Source: Circinella minor (lineage: Eukaryota; Mucoromycota; Mucoromycetes; Mucorales; Lichtheimiaceae). Taken from it: a DNA stretch of 64,000 nt. The DNA lies in the NCBI GenBank assembly GCA_016758965.1, contig JAEPRB010000016.1:281667-345666 (forward strand). The letters are read 5' to 3'. Under the pieces are notes generated by a model. That model was given only the letters and a program-made list of their open reading frames with translations, ran no database searches and was not told the DNA's origin. Positions 60,380 through 64,000 of this stretch are shown one piece after another (position 1 is the first letter of the stretch; the number at the start of each line of letters is the position of its first letter). The position numbers were made by a program, and so were the translations under genes.

Positions 60380-61372
60380 ATGAAATTCACAACTATTACT
60401 CTTGTCCTTGCCACGACCTCTTTATCAGTCGTTTCTAGATACAATGTTCGACAAATCGGTGCTTTGAATACCAAAGAGTATACTGTCTACCTTGGTAAAA
60501 AAAAAAAGATGTTAATTAATTGAATCATCGTTTTAATGAACTTAATAAATAATAATAACAACATTCATTCATTTTTTTTTTTACGTAGAAAATGATGATA
60601 CTATTTCAATTTCTCCATGGCATGATGTTCCTTTTCATCCAGGGAAGTGACACCAATATTTACAACATGATTGTAGAAATTCCTCGAGGAAAGAATGCTA
60701 AAATGGAGGTACGTCTGGAGTGTATATAATTCTAATCATTGATTTGTTAATACTTTTATAACTGTTTGTGAAAAAGAGGAGAAGAAAAAAGTATATTTAT
60801 ATGTGTATTTTATTGCTTTATTCACATTGACATAATCAAAAATTATTATTGATTCAAAAGGAAATAACATTCAATCCCATTTGCACAAAAGGTTAGCAAG
60901 AAAAAAGGGGAATTAAAATACATTGCTGACATTGATCCTTGGCATGGATATCCTTGGTCTTATGGTAGTATTCTACAAATAATATGGGAAAATCCAAAAA
61001 TCGAAAATAAAAAAGTTGGAACAAAGGGGGGGGGTGATATAAATGATCCAGGTAATAAAAAAAATAAATATTAAATCTTTTGTTGTATTACTTTTCTAAT
61101 ATTTTACTTTCTGAAGAATGGTTTATTGGTAAAAAAAATATATATCAATAAACAGTCGTAAAAAGTTGAGTTATTAATGAACTTTATTTATTTTATAGTT
61201 GCTATTATTGACATTAGTACCGAATCTGGTTTCCCTGGACAAGTTCGACAAGTCAAACTTTTGGGTGGACTTTTAATGATTGATGATAATACCACCGATT
61301 GGAAGAAAGGTTGTAGCTATTAATGTCAATGATCAACGTGCTCATCATTATAATGGTATTACAATATTATTA

Positions 61373-61403
<31 letters not shown>

Positions 61404-62041
61404 CTCGAGAGAGAAAGTAATGATTACTTAATATTATTTATGTTATCTAATATAAATTGTAGATATTTACGACGTTGAAGAAAATATTCGCAAAGATATT
61501 CAACATTGGTTTTAAAGTTTATAAGGTTCCTCATCAAGGTGATGGTGAAAATGAATTTGGTTTCAATGGTAAATTTCAAAATAAACAAGCTATTCAAAAC
61601 TTAATGATAGAAACCCATGATTATTGGAACTTGTTAATCAATGATACTATGAAGGCTGAAGATGACATTGATCTGTAAGTTATTATTTAATTATTAGTAT
61701 ATACGTATATATATATATATACCTTATAATTAATATCTAATTATCCCTATAAATGGTAAAAGAATATCAAGATTTAATTTTAATTTAACTCTCCGTTTCC
61801 ACTTCTTAATGGATTAGATGTAACTTGTCTGTTCAAGGGTCCATTCATTTAGTCAAGGTGGATAGTAATGAAATCAAACATGTTCCAAAGGTAAGGTTTT
61901 TTTAATTTTTTTCAAGACAAATCGGAGTTATTTTATTCTATTGTTGGGTGCGCTAAAATATGTTTCACAATTGTATAACTTTTATAGGCTGACCCTAAAC
62001 CTGATGCTAAGATTAAAAAGATGAAAGATACGGAAGTTTGA
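60380..62041 (+). pseudogene. Secreted family I inorganic pyrophosphatase, decayed
   Basis: The parent enzyme hydrolyses pyrophosphate with Mg. Eight coding exons can be traced: 60380-60494, 60589-60708, 60861-61051, 61199-61354, 61463-61674, 61818-61890 and 61988-62041 carry the body, with intact GT-AG sites (seven segments). A signal peptide opens it (MKFTTITLVLATTSLSVVS), followed by RYNVRQIGALNTKEYTVYLE, IYNMIVEIPRGKNAKME, HGYPWSYG, IDDNTTDWK, VAINVND, FGFNG and ETHDYW, all in family order. Four +1 frameshifts lie near 60646 (ggg), 60894 (gg), 61315 (gg) and 61511 (tttt). The metal-binding signature D-x-D-P-x-D reads INDPVAI, so the last Asp is Ala. A downstream acceptor could bypass the second shift but deletes the conserved FNPI. 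Decay is more likely than sequencing error because neighbouring genes are intact. Confidence 0.82.
61377..61404. repeat. (TA)n tract in a pyrophosphatase intron
   Basis: About thirteen TA units fill the intron between 61355 and 61462. Confidence 0.8.
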
Positions 62042-64000
62042 TTTTAATTTTATATCAGTAAACATATCTTTTATTCGAATTATTATTGTATTTGAATATA
62101 CCTTCTTTAATAATAATATATAATATATTTTTTCAAATAGTCACTTTTTATGCATCATGTTGATCTTTTGTGGGTACATGCATTCTTTTTTCTTTTTTTT
62201 CGGTACCACTTACCATTCAAATATATTAAAATTCAGTCTATTTTCCTTCATCTCTTTATTGATTCCTTTTAATTATTAGCTTTACCAAAAAGAAAGATAG
62301 ACTATATAAATTATGATGTTTTTCACTTCTTGGGTATAATTTTATTAATGATTTAAACATTTCATTCAGTTCTACACAAGGCAATAAATGTCATTTATAG
62401 AAGAAGGGAAAAGGGATTATAAAGAGTAATTACATCTTGTATATATAACTAAGATGAACAATAAGAATAAATAGGTAGTTTGATATATAGAATATCACAT
62501 AAAGCAATTGTAACCCAAAGTAGCAATTATCACCAGATGAAGAAAATTTATATTTATTATTGGTTTAAATACGTGTTGAGATGAATTTTGGGATGGATTT
62601 AACCCCAATTTTTTTTTTATTGATAACAAAAAGCTTGAGGGGTTTCTTTTTTAATATACGAATCATCTTTTATCGCGGTAAAAAAAAAAAAAAAAGGTTC
62701 TTAATCAACCTGTTTTCTTTGAATTTTGAAAATGGAAATAGTTTTCTTCTTTTTGCCTCGGTACAAAGTGTAATTTTTATTTTATTTTTAAACAAAAAAA
62801 GGGTTCCACATGGTGATTACCCAATCATAAACCCTTTTATCACACTGTGTACACACGGTGGCAAAAAAAAAAAAAGTACACGCACCACCTCAACTCATCG
62901 ATTTGCACTCAAAAAAAAAAAAAAACGTGTGTAGCATTTGTGGATAAAAATAAATCAAAAAGTTTCGACTTTCAGTAGTACAAAAAAAAAACCACAAAGA
63001 ATTTAGTGGGGTATATTATTCATTAGCCCCGTTGATTTCAACGCAGGTTGGGTTTGATCGGAATCGTTAAACTAATTAATTTCCGAGTTTCAGTTTACTA
63101 TGGTAAAAACTTTTTTAGTGTTGCTAAGGAGAAAGAAAATTAACATTGATTTGTTAATAAGTAAACATTGGTGGAAAAAAAAAAGGGGGGGGGGGAAAGG
63201 AAAAAATAAAAATAAAAAATTCACATTGAATGTTTAATGGAATGAAAAAAACCAAAAAGAGGTTATTTACCCGGGGAGGGAGGGGGAATACAGTTTCAAA
63301 GCAAATGTTTAAAAAAAAAAAAAGCATTGATAATTCACACGGGTAAAAAATAATAATAGAAAATAAAAACGAGTTGATCGACTTTTTTTTTTGTTATTTG
63401 TAAATAGACAATAAACCTTATAGATTTATATTTATATTGTTAAAATAAATAAATAAATAAAAGAGAGATGATATATTTGTGCCTCGATCAGTTGATTATA
63501 TAATTTTTAAGGGAGTCGTATATTTATTTATAAACCCCCCCCATTCGCTTATTGATTGATGAGATGATCTGCAAAAACAAATTTTAAAAACCAAGAAAAA
63601 ATAGACTTCATTTATGTGAACCACATCAATATACATAATATTTTATTTTACAAGAGATCTTTTTCTTTTTCTTTTTTTTTTTGCACATGCAATATGGGAA
63701 TAAAAAAAAAAAAAAAGAAAAAGAAAAAGAATATAACCAATCAAACACAGAAATAAGAAATAAAAGAAATAAAAACAACAAATGCAACAAAAGATAAGGG
63801 GGAGGGGGGAGCGATGGAAAGAACAAAAGATACAGATAAACACAAAGGGTAGAAAGTTTTTTTGAAAGGGGAGAGAGAAACAAAAGAAAGAGTTTTTTCG
63901 CTCTTCCTTTTTTTTTTTTTTTTTTTTTTTTTTTGGGGGGTTGATGGATAAAATAGAAATAAGGGGGAGGGGGGGGGAGGGGGTTTAAATAGAAGAAAAG
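62042..64000. other. Right-end intergenic region
   Basis: No gene is supported here. The last 400 bases are dominated by poly(T), poly(A) and G-rich runs (for example 63907-63934 and 63962-63984), similar to the strong homopolymer leaders found in front of the dehydrogenase and topoisomerase genes, so a plus-strand gene may start beyond the window edge. Confidence 0.5.

Overview
The window reads as a nuclear chromosome segment of an early-diverging filamentous fungus, most likely Mucoromycota (Mucorales-like). The reasons are the AT-rich intergenic DNA full of long A and T runs, many short GT-AG introns (about 50-150 nt) inside conserved genes, tandem TPR/F-box/LRR proteins of a kind expanded in Mucorales, a secreted family I pyrophosphatase, and fungal orthologues such as an SLMAP/Far9-like STRIPAK protein and a DUF2415 WD40 protein. 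Gene models were built by hand: I joined exons at GT-AG sites and kept a model only if the total length stayed in frame. All intact multi-exon models are exact multiples of three.

Layout: (1) 1-5061: an alkaline phosphatase cut by the left edge, then a cytochrome P450, both on +. (2) 8042-10064: 5-aminolevulinate synthase (+). (3) 11217-13835: a 12-exon MFS allantoate/nicotinate-type permease (-) with a 15-nt internal exon and a 27-nt last exon. (4) 15651-21043: two tandem TPR/F-box/LRR paralogues (-). (5) 22363-29000: prefoldin subunit 6 (+), a WD40 protein (-) and the splicing-linked G-patch protein GPATCH1 (-). (6) 30400-42701: topoisomerase II (+), purine nucleoside phosphorylase (-), a membrane GNAT (+) and a TMX-like ER thioredoxin (+). 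(7) 42900-48200: a gene-poor stretch with a minisatellite, decayed retroelement-like ORFs, a 643-bp element with perfect 24-bp terminal inverted repeats, and a Ty3/gypsy fragment. (8) 50575-57125: sorbitol/xylitol-type dehydrogenase (+), a small Gly/Tyr-rich protein (+) and an SLMAP/Far9-like FHA, coiled-coil, tail-anchored protein (-). (9) 60380-62041: a decayed secreted inorganic pyrophosphatase. The remainder holds no gene that I can support.

Most genes are unrelated housekeeping functions: haem synthesis, chaperoning, splicing, DNA topology, purine salvage, ER redox, polyol metabolism and STRIPAK signalling. I see no metabolic gene cluster. The items most worth checking are the pyrophosphatase pseudogene with four +1 frameshifts, the inverted-repeat element, the very short exons of the permease, the topoisomerase II with a long N-terminal tail carrying a PCNA-box-like motif and almost no C-terminal tail, and the F-box pair that keeps an identical first-exon length while the proteins diverge.
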